Assembly: GCA_026390045.1 (NCBI GenBank)
Contig: JAPLGR010000668.1
Span: 1-8,373, forward strand
Length of the DNA: 8,373 nucleotides
Direction: 5' to 3'
Source: Chloroflexota bacterium
GTDB lineage: Bacteria > Chloroflexota > Anaerolineae > Anaerolineales > E44-bin32
Notes under the pieces: generated by a model
The model's input: only the letters and a program-made list of their open reading frames with translations
Database searches by the model: none
What the model was told of the DNA's origin: nothing
In this document: positions 6,798-8,373 of the stretch, piece by piece
How the letters are laid out: every line of letters begins with the position of its first letter
Position numbering within the stretch: the first letter of the stretch is position 1
Program-made: the position numbers and the translations under genes

Positions 6798-8373
6798 CTA
6801 CTCCGCCTCGCCGCCCACGAGCCGCTTCCAGTCACCGTGGATCCCGTCTTCGGTCACACCGAAGTACAGGCGCGTGCCTTGCAGAGTCCGCTGCGCGAGG
6901 TCAAACCGACGACCTTTGCCACGCTTCTGCTCGGCCAGGATCGCCACGTCTCCTTGCCAGGCAAGCCGCGCCTTGTTCAAGTCCGCGGGGAGCTGCTCAT
7001 ACTGGGAGATGGCATAGTGCCACAGGCGCCGGGCCGAAGATCGGGTCACGTTCTTCACCAGGTTGCCGTTGCGCAGGTCGCGCATGGCGTAGTAGCGTGT
7101 GCCATCGCGCTCTTCAACCGCCACGATCTCAACCCCGGTTCGCGGCGCCTCGAGCGCCGCGTCCGGCGCATGCGCCTCCTCATGTGCTTCGACGTGAACG
7201 GCTGCCGGCGCGCCGGCCAGCCTCGATCCACGCTGAACCAGGAGCACAATCTCGTCACGGATGGCCAGCCCGGTCTCTGCTTCCTCGCGCACGTAGACCT
7301 TGTTGTCGTCGACGGCGTAGGGCGGGTCGTCTCCCCGCGGCACCATCACGCGCAGGATGGTCTTGCCGAGTGTCTCCTGTGTGTCGACCTCGCACTTCAG
7401 CGGTGGGGAGATGCGGGTCTTGATCTCCTTCTCAAGCTGCGCCGCCTGTGAAGCCGCATTCTGAACCCCGACCGGCGGCTGCTTGGGATCGGCGCTGACG
7501 CCGATGTACAGGGTCCCGCCGTTGGTGTTGGCCAGCGCGCATACGTCGGCGATGATGGCATAGCGCGCGCCGCCGCGCTGTGCCATGCTGTCGTGGAAGC
7601 CCTGCACGATGCTCGGACCTTCCTCGCGCGCCTGCGTGATGAAGTCGAACGCCTCATCGGCGGCGGTTTTGTGCGGACGCGTGCGGGCGAAGTCACTGCT
7701 GAGGAAGAGCTCCTTCAGCGCATCGATGCTGACCTCCGGAAGGAAGAACTCGGTCGCCCGGTCGCCAATGCCAAGGTTCTTCTTGTTCTCGGGATCGGTT
7801 CGCAACCGGTGGCAGTCCGATCCCTGGATGGCGTGCATCCGGCGCGGGTACTCCGGCTTGGTTCCCAGGAAGAACGTCGCCGTCGACCGACGGCCGCCCT
7901 GCGTCAGGTCGGTGACCTCGAGGGCGTGCAGGTTGGGGTCCTGCGTGTAGGAGATCTTGGTCTGGCCGCCGAAGGGGAAGCCGCGCATAGCAACGCCATT
8001 GGTCGAGTTGGCGTGCGCAGCGATTGCCAGCCCGCCTGCCTCGTCAATCGTCCGGTAGGCGGTCAACGCGTCCGAAGTCGCGCCGACGGTCATAGATCCG
8101 CTGTCCAGCTGGTCGGCGGGGATGCGCAGGCTGAGCAAGAGATGATCCAGCTCGCGGGTGGATTTCTCCGGCGGGAAGATGCCCAAGATGTGGAAGCCGA
8201 AGGTGGCGGTGAACTCGAAGCCTGGCAGGACCAGGACCTTGCCCATCAGCCGGCGGTACTCGCCCAGGCGCTCACGCTCCTCCGCCGTCAGGCGTCCGAG
8301 GCCTTCGAGAAGCTCGAGCTTCTGGATTTCCTCCCGCATCGCCCGGTAGCCGGCCGTCGTGTTGTGGTCGGTG
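6798..8373 (-). CDS. PHP-domain phosphoesterase fused to AlbA_2 (Schlafen-like, former AAA_4) domain, 5' partial
   Basis: The frame stays open to the right edge, so the start lies outside; 524 residues are visible, numbered here from the edge. Residues 1-200 are the C-terminal part of a PHP metal-dependent phosphoesterase. They include TDHN (1-4), a glutamate in LPGFEFT (E53), FHILGIF (H61), AHAN (H120) and GSDCH (D186, H188), so all PHP metal motifs expected in this part are kept. Residues about 249-375 match AlbA_2: VCALANTNGGTLYIGV with ANTNGG at 281-286, then a P-Y and YVREE segment. The usual E-F-K tripeptide of the domain is not evident; the region reads SIVQGFHDS. The last 115 residues form a further region with MRDLRNGNLVKNVTR that I do not recognise. 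PHP enzymes hydrolyse phosphate esters. AlbA_2 domains bind nucleic acid, and some cleave RNA. A nucleic-acid-related role is inferred. An ATG at 8339 falls after the PHP metal motif and is not the true start. Confidence 0.85.
   Translation of the reverse strand, partial: TDHNTTAGYRAMREEIQKLELLEGLGRLTAEERERLGEYRRLMGKVLVLPGFEFTATFGFHILGIFPPEKSTRELDHLLLSLRIPADQLDSGSMTVGATSDALTAYRTIDEAGGLAIAAHANSTNGVAMRGFPFGGQTKISYTQDPNLHALEVTDLTQGGRRSTATFFLGTKPEYPRRMHAIQGSDCHRLRTDPENKKNLGIGDRATEFFLPEVSIDALKELFLSSDFARTRPHKTAADEAFDFITQAREEGPSIVQGFHDSMAQRGGARYAIIADVCALANTNGGTLYIGVSADPKQPPVGVQNAASQAAQLEKEIKTRISPPLKCEVDTQETLGKTILRVMVPRGDDPPYAVDDNKVYVREEAETGLAIRDEIVLLVQRGSRLAGAPAAVHVEAHEEAHAPDAALEAPRTGVEIVAVEERDGTRYYAMRDLRNGNLVKNVTRSSARRLWHYAISQYEQLPADLNKARLAWQGDVAILAEQKRGKGRRFDLAQRTLQGTRLYFGVTEDGIHGDWKRLVGGEAE

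Noticed and set aside
6767..6835. Longer GNAT start at 6835
   Set aside because: It would overlap the upstream gene and add 23 unconserved residues. The ATG at 6766 gives the expected length.
6074..7423. Plus-strand open frame of 449 codons
   Set aside because: It runs antisense across three minus-strand genes with clear family motifs, and its translation is low-complexity Arg/Ser/Pro/Ala.

Overview
The window is a GC-rich bacterial segment with five real genes, two of them cut by the window edges. The dense gene packing, the overlapping genes and the soluble N-terminal helical-repeat style of the large protein recall environmental Chloroflexota (Anaerolineae-like). That assignment is an inference from protein style, with low to moderate confidence. 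No rRNA, tRNA, CRISPR array or mobile element is visible.

Layout. (1) Positions 1-1489, minus strand: a copper-homeostasis pair. A small HMA copper chaperone (copZ) is followed 22 bp later by a P1B-type copper ATPase (copA), whose C-terminal half lies outside the window. A sigma70-like promoter with overlapping inverted repeats sits at 1611-1668. (2) Positions 1801-5730, plus strand: one uninterrupted 1309-residue ORF. It joins, in order, a TPR-like helical region, a DppB-type ABC permease, a DppC-type ABC permease, an extra membrane segment and a peptidase-M28-like domain. Several M28 metal and catalytic positions appear to be substituted. This is the most unusual object in the window. (3) Positions 5756-5780: a perfect 11-bp hairpin that probably ends transcription between the convergent genes. 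(4) Positions 5805-8373, minus strand: a three-gene run transcribed toward the hairpin. It starts with a PHP phosphoesterase-AlbA_2 (Schlafen-like) fusion, continues with a YpeA-like GNAT acetyltransferase, and ends with a MogA/MoaB-type molybdenum-cofactor protein. The last two genes overlap by 4 nt.

How they may work together. CopZ would hand Cu(I) to CopA for export. The permease-peptidase fusion looks like the complete membrane part of a peptide/nickel-family ABC transporter in one chain. It carries a fixed extracytoplasmic M28-fold domain that may bind rather than cut peptides. No ABC ATPase and no solute-binding protein is encoded here, so partners must come from elsewhere. The minus-strand trio is spaced like an operon, but its members have no evident common pathway.
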